Translations under genes and position numbers: made by a program
The notes under the pieces: model-generated
What the model saw: only the letters and a program-made list of their open reading frames with translations
What the model was told of the DNA's origin: nothing
The model's database searches: none
Source: Bacillota bacterium
GTDB taxonomy: Bacteria > Bacillota > UBA5301
Length of the DNA stretch: 32,804 bases
Assembly: GCA_012735535.1 (NCBI GenBank)
Contig: JAAYHC010000004.1
Coordinates: 1 to 32,804, forward strand
Direction: 5' to 3'
Shown here: one piece after another, positions 23,997 to 30,728 of the stretch
How positions within the stretch are numbered: the first letter of the stretch is position 1
Layout of the letters: the number at the start of each line of letters is the position of its first letter

Positions 23997-24503
23997 TTGT
24001 TAGAACGCGAGACAATTTTAACGCCCGCTGGGTTTAATCGGCTAAAGTCTGAGCTCGATACCTTAAAGATTACCAAGCGCAAAGAAGTTACCGCGAAAAT
24101 CCGTGAAGCTTTGGAATTTGGCGATCCGTGGGGCAACCCCGAATACGAGATGGCTAAACAGGAACAAGCCTTTGTCGAAGGCCGGATTAAGACTTTGGAA
24201 TCACTGCTGGAAAACGCCAAGGTGGTCAAACAAGCCAAGCAGGCGGACACAATTCAGCTCGGTTCGCTGGTAAGCGTCTTAGACCTGGAAACCGGTGATG
24301 AACATAGTTATATTATCGTGGGTAGCGCCGAAGCGGACCCGCTCAACAATCGGATCTCGTATAAGTCGCCGGTTGCTCAGGCGCTATTAGGACACCGGGC
24401 CGGTGATGTGGTTGAAGCCGACTGTCCGATCGGGGTGGTGCGGTTAAGAGTGCTCGCAGTTTCTGCTGCCGAGAGCGAACTGACCAGCGAAGAAGTCTCT
24501 TGA
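23997..24503 (+). CDS. GreA/GreB-family transcript cleavage factor homologue with altered tip
   Basis: Gre factors enter the RNA polymerase secondary channel through an N-terminal coiled coil and a C-terminal FKBP-like domain. This 168-residue protein has both: LTPAGFNRLKSELDTLK at the start and a globular end with LGSLVSVLDLETGDEHSYIIVG and RISYKSPVAQALLGHRAGDVVE. In the coiled-coil tip, the usual GDLSENAEY reads GDPWGNPEY. Asp43 is kept, but the Glu expected at position 46 is Gly. E. coli GreA uses Asp41 and Glu44 there. Activity in RNA cleavage may be lost or changed. The TTG start at 23997 follows GGGGTG at 23984-23989. It is divergent from ku. Confidence 0.9.
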   Translation: MLERETILTPAGFNRLKSELDTLKITKRKEVTAKIREALEFGDPWGNPEYEMAKQEQAFVEGRIKTLESLLENAKVVKQAKQADTIQLGSLVSVLDLETGDEHSYIIVGSAEADPLNNRISYKSPVAQALLGHRAGDVVEADCPIGVVRLRVLAVSAAESELTSEEVS

Positions 24504-24528
24504 CACCGGGAAAATGACTTGCTATAAT
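24500..24528 (+). promoter_or_regulatory. Consensus SigA-type promoter for tRNA-Val(UAC)
   Basis: TTGACA (24500-24505) and TATAAT (24523-24528) are both perfect and separated by 17 bases. The -35 box contains the TGA stop of the greA-like gene. Transcription should start near 24535, about 16 bases before the tRNA. Confidence 0.9.
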
Positions 24529-24550
24529 TACACATGTCCTTGTGACGTGT

Positions 24551-24626
24551 GGGCGAATAGCTCAGCTGGGAGAGCACCTGCCTTACAAGCAGGGGGTCAC
24601 AGGTTCGAGCCCTGTTTCGCCCACCA
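24551..24626 (+). tRNA. tRNA-Val (anticodon UAC)
   Basis: The cloverleaf is complete: acceptor GGGCGAA/TTCGCCC, D arm GCTCAGCTGGGAGAGC, anticodon stem CCTGC/GCAGG with loop CTTACAA, T loop TTCGAGC, and encoded CCA. It is a single-gene unit with its own consensus promoter and a terminator six bases downstream. Confidence 0.97.
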
Positions 24627-24631
24627 TATAG

Positions 24632-24655
24632 ACCCCCTCTATTTTGGGGTTTTTT
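24632..24655 (+). terminator. Terminator after tRNA-Val(UAC)
   Basis: ACCCC (24632-24636) pairs with GGGGT (24646-24650) around a nine-base loop, followed by TTTTTT through 24655. Confidence 0.8.
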
Positions 24656-24713
24656 CATGCCCGCTGTTGACGGCAGAGATGCAGAACCGGCACAGACAAT
24701 GATAGAAAATCGG

Positions 24714-24743
24714 TTGACATAGACCAGGTAGATGTGCTAAGAT
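24714..24743 (+). promoter_or_regulatory. Promoter for the tRNA-Asp-Phe-Gly group
   Basis: TTGACA (24714-24719) and TAAGAT (24738-24743) are separated by 18 bases. The start would fall near 24750, about 37 bases before tRNA-Asp. Confidence 0.8.
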
Positions 24744-24786
24744 ACATCTTGCCGGATGCGGGTAGCACGGCTTGATAAGGGAATAC

Positions 24787-24863
24787 GGCCCCGTAGTTCA
24801 GTTGGTTAGAACGCCTGCCTGTCACGCAGGAGGTCGACGGTTCGAGTCCGTTCGGGGTCGCCA
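24787..24863 (+). tRNA. tRNA-Asp (anticodon GUC)
   Basis: Acceptor GGCCCCG/CGGGGTC (one G-U), anticodon stem CCTGC/GCAGG with loop CTGTCAC, T loop TTCGAGT, and the encoded CCA all fit. It lies one base before tRNA-Phe, in a tight cluster. Confidence 0.97.
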
Positions 24864-24864
24864 C

Positions 24865-24940
<76 letters not shown>

Positions 24941-24945
24941 TCCGA

Positions 24946-25020
24946 GCGGAAGTAGTTCAGCGGTAGAACACCACCTTGCCAAGGTGGGGGTCGCGGGTTC
25001 AAGTCCCGTCTTCCGCTCCA
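24946..25020 (+). tRNA. tRNA-Gly (anticodon GCC)
   Basis: Acceptor GCGGAAG/CTTCCGC, anticodon stem CCACC/GGTGG with loop TTGCCAA, T loop TTCAAGT, and encoded TCCA. It is the third gene of the Asp-Phe-Gly group. No terminator is evident before tRNA-Cys, so read-through into Cys and Leu is likely. Confidence 0.97.
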
Positions 25021-25053
25021 TTTTATCTCTTTACTTCTTTTCAAAAATAATGC

Positions 25054-25059
25054 TATAAT
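25054..25059 (+). promoter_or_regulatory. Promoter -10 box before tRNA-Cys
   Basis: A perfect TATAAT lies 11 bases before tRNA-Cys. The element 17 bases upstream (TTACTT at 25031-25036) is a poor -35 box, so this may be a weak second promoter inside the tRNA group. Confidence 0.5.
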
Positions 25060-25070
25060 GCTTGTGAGAG

Positions 25071-25145
25071 GGCGGCATAGCCAAGTGGTAAGGCAGAGGG
25101 CTGCAAAACCTTTATTCCCCAGTTCGAATCTGGGTGCCGCCTCCA
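25071..25145 (+). tRNA. tRNA-Cys (anticodon GCA)
   Basis: Acceptor GGCGGCA/TGCCGCC, D arm GCCAAGTGGTAAGGC, loop CTGCAAA with anticodon GCA, T loop TTCGAAT, and encoded TCCA. The anticodon stem GAGGG/ACCTT has a G-A mismatch at pair 31-39, next to the loop, where T-A is usual. Confidence 0.95.
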
Positions 25146-25152
25146 TTTATTT

Positions 25153-25241
25153 GCCGGAGTGGCGGAATTGGCAGACGCAAGGGACTTAAAATCCCTCGCT
25201 CGTTATCGAGTGTACCGGTTCGAGTCCGGTCTCCGGCACCA
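25153..25241 (+). tRNA. tRNA-Leu (anticodon UAA)
   Basis: This is a class II tRNA of 89 bases with acceptor GCCGGAG/CTCCGGC, anticodon stem AGGGA/TCCCT and loop CTTAAAA, a long variable arm (CGCTCGTTATCGAGTG), T loop TTCGAGT, and encoded ACCA. It is the last gene of the plus-strand tRNA run. Confidence 0.97.
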
Positions 25242-25251
25242 TCTTTTTCTG

Positions 25252-25278
25252 CGATAGCAAAGGCTATCGTTTTTTTTA
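25252..25278 (+). terminator. Terminator after the plus-strand tRNA cluster
   Basis: CGATAGC (25252-25258) and GCTATCG (25263-25269) form a perfect seven-pair stem with loop AAAG, followed by nine T residues (25270-25278). Confidence 0.9.
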
Positions 25279-25292
25279 TGCTCTAAACCGGG

Positions 25293-25324
25293 GGAAAAAA
25301 AGAAACCACTTTTGACAGTGGTTT
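25293..25324 (-). terminator. Terminator for the minus-strand tRNA-Val
   Basis: Read on the minus strand, AAACCACT and AGTGGTTT (25303-25310 and 25317-25324) form an eight-pair stem followed by CTTTTTTT. It ends 13 bases after the tRNA. Confidence 0.85.
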
Positions 25325-25337
25325 TAGTTTGCAAGTA

Positions 25338-25414
25338 TGGTGGGCGATGCTGGACTTGAACCAGCGACCTCTTGCATGTCAAGCAAGCGCTCTGACCACC
25401 TGAGCTAATCGCCC
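25338..25414 (-). tRNA. tRNA-Val (anticodon GAC)
   Basis: On the minus strand the gene has acceptor GGGCGAT/ATCGCCC, D arm GCTCAGGTGGTCAGAGC, anticodon stem CTTGC/GCAAG with loop TTGACAT, T loop TTCAAGT, and encoded ACCA. It is a second valine isoacceptor in the window and runs opposite to the other tRNA genes. Confidence 0.96.
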
Positions 25415-25428
25415 AATCGACAAGTAGT

Positions 25429-25456
25429 ATTATAACAAATCACACATAAAAGTCAA
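25429..25456 (-). promoter_or_regulatory. Promoter for tRNA-Val(GAC)
   Basis: On the minus strand, TTGACT (25451-25456) and TATAAT (25429-25434) are separated by 16 bases. The -10 box lies 14 bases before the tRNA. Confidence 0.8.
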
Positions 25457-25547
25457 CTACTAACTTTCTACCGAGCTCTTGGCAATCCTCCGCTGCATTT
25501 ACTCATCTTGCGGCACATATAATAACCGCGGAAGGGAGTGAAGCGGC

Positions 25548-26450
25548 ATGAGGGATGCAGTATCCATCGGTGCTTCCAAAGCAATTACGACCGTACGAAA
25601 CAGGCTCGCTGAAGAGCTTTCTTCTTTACGGGACGAAGGTTTGCAGATTTCCCTGGAAGAGAAAGATTATGGTTCGATAACATATATTGGCTGTAACCTG
25701 ACTGATGACGGCAATTCGCGCAATGCTAAGGCGATCTTCCGCTATTATATCGCCAAGATTTTGGCTGAGGTGATCGCGCATGATCTTCCGCTCTCGGAGA
25801 TCCCGCGCATCATCCGGGTCAACTACGCTCATTTTTCCGAGGAAGAGAAGGCCGAGATCATCAACCGCGCGATCAATTTATACAAATCCGAGCTGTACCA
25901 AGGCAATATCTATAAAGCGGTGAGGCGAAAGAATCAGATCATTACTTCATTGCTGGAGTACTTGAATCTGAACAACGAGGTTGTCCTCGAAGGCTTCTTG
26001 CGCTTCCGCCTGAAAGAATTCTGCGATGAACTGTCGACCTTTGTCGACCGGGCTGTAGACAGTTACATGGTCGATCGCGAATATGATGAGTTTGTTGCTC
26101 TGTTACGGTATTTCGTCGAGATTCAAGAACCGAAGATGCCGCTGGTCCATGTGGTCATCAGGAGCAACGGACTATATCGTATCCTTGATGAGCGCAAAGA
26201 GGTGGTTGAGACCGAATATCTCGAAGGATTCGTGGTTGACCTGGTGCAACATCAGGTTGATTATGAAGATCTCTTGCTCAGCGCTTTGATCACCCTCGCG
26301 CCGCGGGAGATCATCATCCATTTAGATCCCGACTCGAAAGTGGCCAGGACGGTCTCCCGGGTTTTTGAAGGGCAAACGGCGCTTTGCCCGGAACGTCCGG
26401 CCGGGTGTCCGTTATGTTCTTATAACGGGGCGCTGACTAACAAGGAGTAA
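25548..26450 (+). CDS. ytxC: YtxC-like protein (putative sporulation protein)
   Basis: This 300-residue soluble protein matches the YtxC family, named from the B. subtilis gene that lies upstream of thrS. No biochemical function is known. Visible traits are the N-terminal segment GSITYIGCNLTDD, the block YYIAKILAEVIAHDLP, the segment LEGFLRFRLKEFCDELSTFVDRAVDSYM with several conserved acids, and a C-terminal CPERPAGCPLC with three Cys that might bind metal. GGAAGGGAG precedes the ATG. TATAAT at 25518-25523 may be its -10 box, though no good -35 box is seen. It leads the block DUF445-thrS-infC-rpmI-rplT. Confidence 0.82.
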   Translation: MRDAVSIGASKAITTVRNRLAEELSSLRDEGLQISLEEKDYGSITYIGCNLTDDGNSRNAKAIFRYYIAKILAEVIAHDLPLSEIPRIIRVNYAHFSEEEKAEIINRAINLYKSELYQGNIYKAVRRKNQIITSLLEYLNLNNEVVLEGFLRFRLKEFCDELSTFVDRAVDSYMVDREYDEFVALLRYFVEIQEPKMPLVHVVIRSNGLYRILDERKEVVETEYLEGFVVDLVQHQVDYEDLLLSALITLAPREIIIHLDPDSKVARTVSRVFEGQTALCPERPAGCPLCSYNGALTNKE

Positions 26451-26477
26451 CAATGTAGACACTTGTCCGCCGGCTGA

Positions 26478-26486
26478 TGGTATAAT
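26478..26486 (+). promoter_or_regulatory. Extended -10 promoter giving a probable leaderless transcript
   Basis: TGGTATAAT at 26478-26486 is an extended -10 element with a perfect hexamer. The start codon of the next gene begins six bases after it, where transcription would start. No -35 box is clear (TAGACA at 26456-26461 is 19 bases away). Confidence 0.6.
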
Positions 26487-26492
26487 AACGCT

Positions 26493-27071
26493 ATGGAAAC
26501 TTTTATCATCATGCCGATAGTCGGTGCCTTGATTGGTTGGTTGACCAACTACATCGCGATCAAATCTTTGTTTCGCCCGCGGACGCCACGCCGGATACTG
26601 CTTTGGCGCTTTCATGGGCTCCTGCCCAAAAGACAGGCTGAATTGGCGCGTAGTATCGGGCGGATTGTTGAACAGGAACTGGTTACGACCGATGCTCTCA
26701 GCCAACGATTGCGGGCGGAGGAGGTTAAAGAACGGATCGTCGATGAGATAATCTATCAGTTTCGTCTGGTAATTGAGGACAAGGTTCCGCGGATGCTGCA
26801 ACCGGTAAGTTATGACCTGTTGCTTCCGCCGCTTCGCCGCGAAATCCAACATAATCTGGACAGTTGGCTTGAACGTGCGGAGACGCTGATCAGGGATGAA
26901 GCGCGAATTGGCGAGATGGTCACCGAGCGGATCAGCGGATTTGACCTCTCCCGCTTGGAAAATCTGGTTTTGGAGATTGCCGGCAAAGAATTGCGGCACA
27001 TCGAAGTACTAGGCGGTATTTTAGGCGGCTTGATCGGGCTGATCCAAGCCGCCCTGGTATATTTGATTTGA
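26493..27071 (+). CDS. DUF445 family membrane protein
   Basis: This 192-residue protein has the DUF445 architecture: an N-terminal membrane segment with PIVGALIGWLTNYIAIKSLF, RPR and a basic stretch, a helical soluble middle, and a C-terminal membrane segment GGILGGLIGLIQAALVYLI. The signature GWLTNxxAIKxLF is complete. The function is unknown; in B. subtilis the related YheB and others are linked to the spore or membrane, but that does not define this one. The ATG at 26493 has no ribosome site and follows a -10 box by six bases. An internal ATG at 26511 is possible. Its stop contains the -35 box of thrS. Confidence 0.85.
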   Translation: METFIIMPIVGALIGWLTNYIAIKSLFRPRTPRRILLWRFHGLLPKRQAELARSIGRIVEQELVTTDALSQRLRAEEVKERIVDEIIYQFRLVIEDKVPRMLQPVSYDLLLPPLRREIQHNLDSWLERAETLIRDEARIGEMVTERISGFDLSRLENLVLEIAGKELRHIEVLGGILGGLIGLIQAALVYLI

Positions 27072-27096
27072 CACGAGCCGCCTGATTGCCTATAAT
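27068..27096 (+). promoter_or_regulatory. Consensus SigA-type promoter for the thrS T-box transcript
   Basis: TTGACA (27068-27073) and TATAAT (27091-27096) are perfect with 17 bases between. The TGA inside TTGACA is the stop of the DUF445 gene. Transcription should begin near 27103. Confidence 0.9.
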
Positions 27097-27102
27097 TATT
27101 GC

Positions 27103-27340
27103 TAAATATTACTGGCGATGAGCGGGACGAGTAGTCGGCAATTTTCCAGAGAGGTGGGTCGAGGCTGCAAACCCACCACCTGTCGGCGAAAACCACCCGT
27201 GAGCTGTGTCCGAACGGGATGACCTATTAAGGACACCGGGTTAGCCCGATACAGCTGCCAATGAGCGGGTAAGATTCTTCTTACCAAGCAGGGTGGAACC
27301 GCGGATCATTCCGTCCCTCATCTGGGACGGATTTATTTTT
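27103..27340 (+). promoter_or_regulatory. T-box riboswitch (threonine) in the thrS leader
   Basis: Uncharged tRNA-Thr should bind this leader and prevent termination. The T-box proper, AGGGTGGAACCGCGG, is at 27290-27304. Stem I holds the AGTA/GAA loop-E pair (AGTA near 27130, GAA near 27188) and the apical stem GGTGGG/CCCACC with a GCTGCAAA loop. Two adjacent ACC triplets (27192-27194, 27195-27197) are candidate threonine specifiers. Stem III is GGTAAGA/TCTTACC near 27267-27284. The terminator is CCGTCCC/GGGACGG (27311-27317, 27324-27330) followed by ATTTATTTTT. Confidence 0.93.
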
Positions 27341-27364
27341 GTCAGGCAAGAAAGGATGGGCGCG

Positions 27365-29293
27365 ATGACTGAGAAGATGATTGAAATAATTCTTCCTGAT
27401 GGATCAGCTAAACAGGTGACCGAGGGCAGCACGGTTCTCGATGTGGCTAAGCAGATCGGTCCTCGCTTGGCTAAAGCAGCTGTCGCCGGCAGAATAAATG
27501 ATCAACTTGTTGATTTGAGCACCGAGGTCAAGGCAGGGGACCGGGTGGCCATTGTGACCGTCGACTCCGCTGAGGGACTGGAGATCTTGCGCCACAGCAC
27601 GGCACATGTAATGGCCCAGGCGGTGAAACGGTTGTACCCGGAGGCTAAACTAGCCATCGGGCCGGCAATTGAAAACGGCTTTTATTACGACTTCGACCTG
27701 CCGGAGCCGTTATCGGTCGAGCAGCTGGCTGCCATCGAGGCCGAGATGGAGCGAATTGTGCGGGAAGATTTGCCGTTTAGGAGAATGGTTTTGTCGAAAG
27801 AAGAGGCTGATCGGTTCTTTGCCGAGCGCGGTGAAGAGTACAAACGTGAGCTGGTACGCGAGATTCCCGATGAAACCGTAAGCTTGTATCAGCAGGGCGA
27901 GTTTGTCGACCTGTGTCGCGGGCCGCACCTGCCGTCAACCAAAGCTGTGAAAGCTTTTAAACTGCAAAGTGTGGCCGGAGCATATTGGCGTGGCGATGCG
28001 ACCCGCCCGATGCTCCAACGCATCTATGGCTTGGCTTTTCCGCGCCAGGAGCAACTCGCTGAGCACTTGCGGTTCCTCGAAGAGGCAGCCAAGCGAGACC
28101 ATCGCAAGTTGGGCAAGGAGCTCGATTTATTCAGCCTGCGGGATGAAGGACCAGGTTTCCCGTTTATCCATCCCAAAGGGATGATTATCTGGAACACTCT
28201 GCTTGATTTCTGGCGGGAGGTGCACCGCAAACGCGATTACCAAGAAATCCGGACCCCGATTATCCTCAATGAAAACCTCTGGCGTCAGTCCGGGCATTGG
28301 GATCATTACAAAGAAAACATGTACTTTACCACTATTGATGGGGCTGCCTACGCGATCAAGCCGATGAATTGCCCGGGCAGTATGCTGCTGTATGGCCGGC
28401 AGGTTCACAGTTATCGGGATTTGCCGCTCAGAGTGGCTGAGTTAGGCTTGGTGCACCGGCATGAGCTTTCCGGCGCCCTGCATGGTTTGATGCGGGTCCG
28501 CTCGTTCACCCAGGATGATGCGCACATTTTCATGCTGCCGGAACAGATTCAAGCCGAGATTGAAGGGGTTATCGACCTCATCAATGATGTTTATTCGACC
28601 TTCGGCTTCAATTACCATATGGAACTCAGCACCAAACCGGAGAACGCAATGGGCTCGGATGAGATCTGGGAACTCGCCACCAATTCGCTGCGTAACGCCC
28701 TTGAGGCGCGCGGCCTGGCGTACAAGGTCAATGAGGGCGACGGCGCTTTTTATGGTCCAAAGATCGATTTTCACCTGGAAGATGCCATCGGCCGGACCTG
28801 GCAATGTGGCACGATTCAGCTGGATTTTTTGATGCCGGAACGTTTTGATCTTTACTACATCGGCAAGGACAATGAGAAACATCGTCCGGTCATGATTCAC
28901 CGGGTGGTCTTTGGTAGCATTGAGCGCTTCTTGGCGATTTTGGTCGAGCATTTTGCCGGGGCATTCCCGACTTGGTTGGCCCCGATCCAAGTGGAAATCT
29001 TGCCGGTGAGCGATAAATTCAACGACTATGCGGCTGAAGTCGCGGCGAAGCTGAGCGAGGCCGGGATTAGGGTTCACGTGGACAACCGTGATGAAAAGGT
29101 TTCGTACAAAATTAGGGAGGCCCAGTTGCAGAAGGTACCATATATGCTGATCGTCGGGGAGAAGGAACAGGCCGATGGCACGGTTGCGGTCCGCTCACGG
29201 GCTAACGGTGATCAAGGCGCCATGGACTTGGCCACCTTTATGGCCGGGATTACCAATGAGATCGCCGAACGTAAGTTAGAATTAACCTGGTAA
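27365..29293 (+). CDS. thrS: Threonyl-tRNA synthetase
   Basis: This class II enzyme charges tRNA-Thr. From ATG 27365 it has 642 residues, as usual. The TGS domain is 1-62, the editing (SAD) domain with HSTAHVMAQAVKRL and ENGFYYDFD spans about 65-225, the catalytic core 245-535, and the anticodon domain begins at PIQVEILPVSDKFNDYA near 540. The zinc ligands Cys336, His387 and His512 line up with Cys334, His385 and His511 of E. coli. AAAGGA at 27351-27356 serves the chosen ATG; the longer open frame runs back into the T-box. Transcription is T-box controlled. Confidence 0.98.
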   Translation: MTEKMIEIILPDGSAKQVTEGSTVLDVAKQIGPRLAKAAVAGRINDQLVDLSTEVKAGDRVAIVTVDSAEGLEILRHSTAHVMAQAVKRLYPEAKLAIGPAIENGFYYDFDLPEPLSVEQLAAIEAEMERIVREDLPFRRMVLSKEEADRFFAERGEEYKRELVREIPDETVSLYQQGEFVDLCRGPHLPSTKAVKAFKLQSVAGAYWRGDATRPMLQRIYGLAFPRQEQLAEHLRFLEEAAKRDHRKLGKELDLFSLRDEGPGFPFIHPKGMIIWNTLLDFWREVHRKRDYQEIRTPIILNENLWRQSGHWDHYKENMYFTTIDGAAYAIKPMNCPGSMLLYGRQVHSYRDLPLRVAELGLVHRHELSGALHGLMRVRSFTQDDAHIFMLPEQIQAEIEGVIDLINDVYSTFGFNYHMELSTKPENAMGSDEIWELATNSLRNALEARGLAYKVNEGDGAFYGPKIDFHLEDAIGRTWQCGTIQLDFLMPERFDLYYIGKDNEKHRPVMIHRVVFGSIERFLAILVEHFAGAFPTWLAPIQVEILPVSDKFNDYAAEVAAKLSEAGIRVHVDNRDEKVSYKIREAQLQKVPYMLIVGEKEQADGTVAVRSRANGDQGAMDLATFMAGITNEIAERKLELTW

Positions 29294-29307
29294 TTGCAGA
29301 ATAGGCA

Positions 29308-29337
29308 TTGACCGGGAACGGATAACTGTGGTAAACT
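29308..29337 (+). promoter_or_regulatory. Promoter for infC-rpmI-rplT
   Basis: TTGACC (29308-29313) and TAAACT (29332-29337) are separated by 18 bases, just after the thrS stop. The start would be near 29344, giving a leader of about 170 bases. Both boxes differ from consensus. Confidence 0.55.
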
Positions 29338-29360
29338 TTTCGTGTTGATAAAATAGTGGT

Positions 29361-29485
29361 TGTAAGTAGAAGCCATCCGCTTCTCACCCTGTAGCTTCGG
29401 CTCACTGGGTTAGTTTTAAACTAAAATAATAATGGTCGTTCCATTATTATTAGCGGGTGGAGTTATTCTGCCCGCTATTTTGTTT
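29361..29485 (+). promoter_or_regulatory. Ribosomal protein L20-type leader with terminator upstream of infC
   Basis: The leader resembles the L20 autoregulatory RNA of Bacillota. It has TAAGTAGAAGC with GCTTCTCACCC (stem AGAAGC/GCTTCT at 29368-29373 and 29379-29384), then an 11-pair hairpin AATAATAATGG/CCATTATTATT (29425-29435, 29441-29451), and at the end AGCGGG/CCCGCT (29452-29457, 29471-29476) followed by ATTTTGTTT. Excess L20, the product of rplT in this operon, would promote termination there. Confidence 0.75.
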
Positions 29486-29511
29486 AGTGCCAATCTTGGA
29501 GGTGAAGGGTT

Positions 29512-30027
29512 ATCAGTCAGGATAACGTAAGAATCAACCAGATGATCAGGGCTAAAGAAGTCCGCGTGATTGACGTGGACGGAGCTCAAATTGGTATTAT
29601 GCCCATCCGCGAAGCACTTCGTTTAGCCGAGGAGAAAAACCTGGACTTGGTTGAAGTTGCACCGAATGCAAACCCACCGGTCTGCCGGATCATGGATTTC
29701 GGCAAGTTCCGTTATGAGCAGAGCAAGCGCGAGCGCGAAAACAGGAAGAAGCAGCGAGTTATTGATGTCAAGGAAATTAGATTTTCCCCGAAGATCGATA
29801 CCCATGATTTTCAGGTTAAAGTTAAATCTGCGCAAAAGTTTTTAAAAGATGGGGATAAGGTTAAAGTAACTGTTCGTTTCAGGGGTCGAGAGATCATCCA
29901 TAACGAGCTCGCGAAGGATCTGCTTTTACAGTTGGCCAAGTCCGTTGAGGATATCGCTGTGATCGAGCGTGTCCCGAAGATGGAAGGGCGGTCACTGGTA
30001 ATGATTCTTGCACCCAAGCCTTCGTAA
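29512..30027 (+). CDS. infC: Translation initiation factor IF-3 (AUC start)
   Basis: IF-3 checks start codon pairing on the 30S subunit. The N-terminal domain shows [20 protein letters not shown] and the C-terminal domain [20 protein letters not shown] and [11 protein letters not shown]. The first ATG (29542) would cut off the first ten residues of a normal IF-3. In frame upstream, ATC at 29512 sits six bases after GGAGGTGA (29498-29505) and gives [10 protein letters not shown], a typical start, and 171 residues. Non-standard infC starts (AUU, AUC, AUA) are known to let IF-3 limit its own synthesis. Confidence 0.95.
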   Translation: MSQDNVRINQMIRAKEVRVIDVDGAQIGIMPIREALRLAEEKNLDLVEVAPNANPPVCRIMDFGKFRYEQSKRERENRKKQRVIDVKEIRFSPKIDTHDFQVKVKSAQKFLKDGDKVKVTVRFRGREIIHNELAKDLLLQLAKSVEDIAVIERVPKMEGRSLVMILAPKPS

Positions 30028-30061
30028 ATTATGGATCAGCTTACTAAGAGGAGGACTTGCC

Positions 30062-30259
30062 ATGCCAAAAATGAAGACCCATCGGGGTGCCGCAAAGCGT
30101 TTTAAAAAAACAGGCTCCGGAAAATTTCTCAAAAACAGAGCTTTTAAGAGCCATATTTTGGAGAAGAAATCCGCCAAACGCAAACGCAAACTGCGCAAGG
30201 CCGAACTGGTTCCGCAAGCCGAAGAGAGACGCCTGCGCAAGCTGCTTCCATACCTATAA
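30062..30259 (+). CDS. rpmI: Ribosomal protein bL35
   Basis: This 65-residue large-subunit protein starts [20 protein letters not shown], the standard bL35 sequence, and is very basic throughout. ATG 30062 has AGGAGG upstream; the open frame extends further upstream without family likeness. It is the second gene of infC-rpmI-rplT. Confidence 0.97.
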   Translation: MPKMKTHRGAAKRFKKTGSGKFLKNRAFKSHILEKKSAKRKRKLRKAELVPQAEERRLRKLLPYL

Positions 30260-30283
30260 TTATGTGAGAAAGGGTGAAGATCA

Positions 30284-30643
30284 ATGCCACGCGTTAAAGG
30301 TGGATTTGTTACCAGACGTCGTCGCAATAAGATATTAAAGCTCGCTAAGGGCTATTTTGGTGATAAGAGCAAGGTTTACCGGGTCGCCAATCAGGCGGTC
30401 ATGAAATCTTTGACCTATGCTTATGTGGACCGGAAACGGAAAAAGCGTGAGTTCCGGCAACTGTGGATTGCGAGAATCAACGCTGCTGCCAGAATGAATG
30501 GGATTTCGTACTCCCGCTTTATCAATGGTCTCAGAAATGCCGGCGTTGAGGTAAACCGCAAAATGCTGGCCGATCTGGCGGTTAACGATAGTGAGGCCTT
30601 CGGGCAACTGGTTGATCTGGCCCGCAAAAGTTTGAACCAGTAA
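30284..30643 (+). CDS. rplT: Ribosomal protein bL20
   Basis: This 119-residue protein has the L20 signatures [39 protein letters not shown] and [20 protein letters not shown]. Besides its role in large-subunit assembly it is the expected repressor acting on the leader at 29361-29485. AAAGGGTGA precedes the ATG. A terminator follows at once. Confidence 0.98.
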   Translation: MPRVKGGFVTRRRRNKILKLAKGYFGDKSKVYRVANQAVMKSLTYAYVDRKRKKREFRQLWIARINAAARMNGISYSRFINGLRNAGVEVNRKMLADLAVNDSEAFGQLVDLARKSLNQ

Positions 30644-30662
30644 GTAATAGTCGGAATTTCCA

Positions 30663-30694
30663 TAAACCTGGGGTCCCAAGTAGCCCCAGGTTTA
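30663..30694 (+). terminator. Terminator after rplT
   Basis: TAAACCTGGGG (30663-30673) pairs perfectly with CCCCAGGTTTA (30684-30694) around a ten-base loop, and the 3' arm ends with TTTA. The following T content is low (TACTATCATT), so it may be only moderately efficient. Confidence 0.75.
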
Positions 30695-30728
30695 TACTAT
30701 CATTAGAGTGTCGGAGAGGTTATTTGGG

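Noticed and set aside
27293-27364. Upstream ATG extension of thrS
   Set aside because: The 24 added codons translate the T-box and terminator stem; the ATG at 27365 has its own ribosome site.
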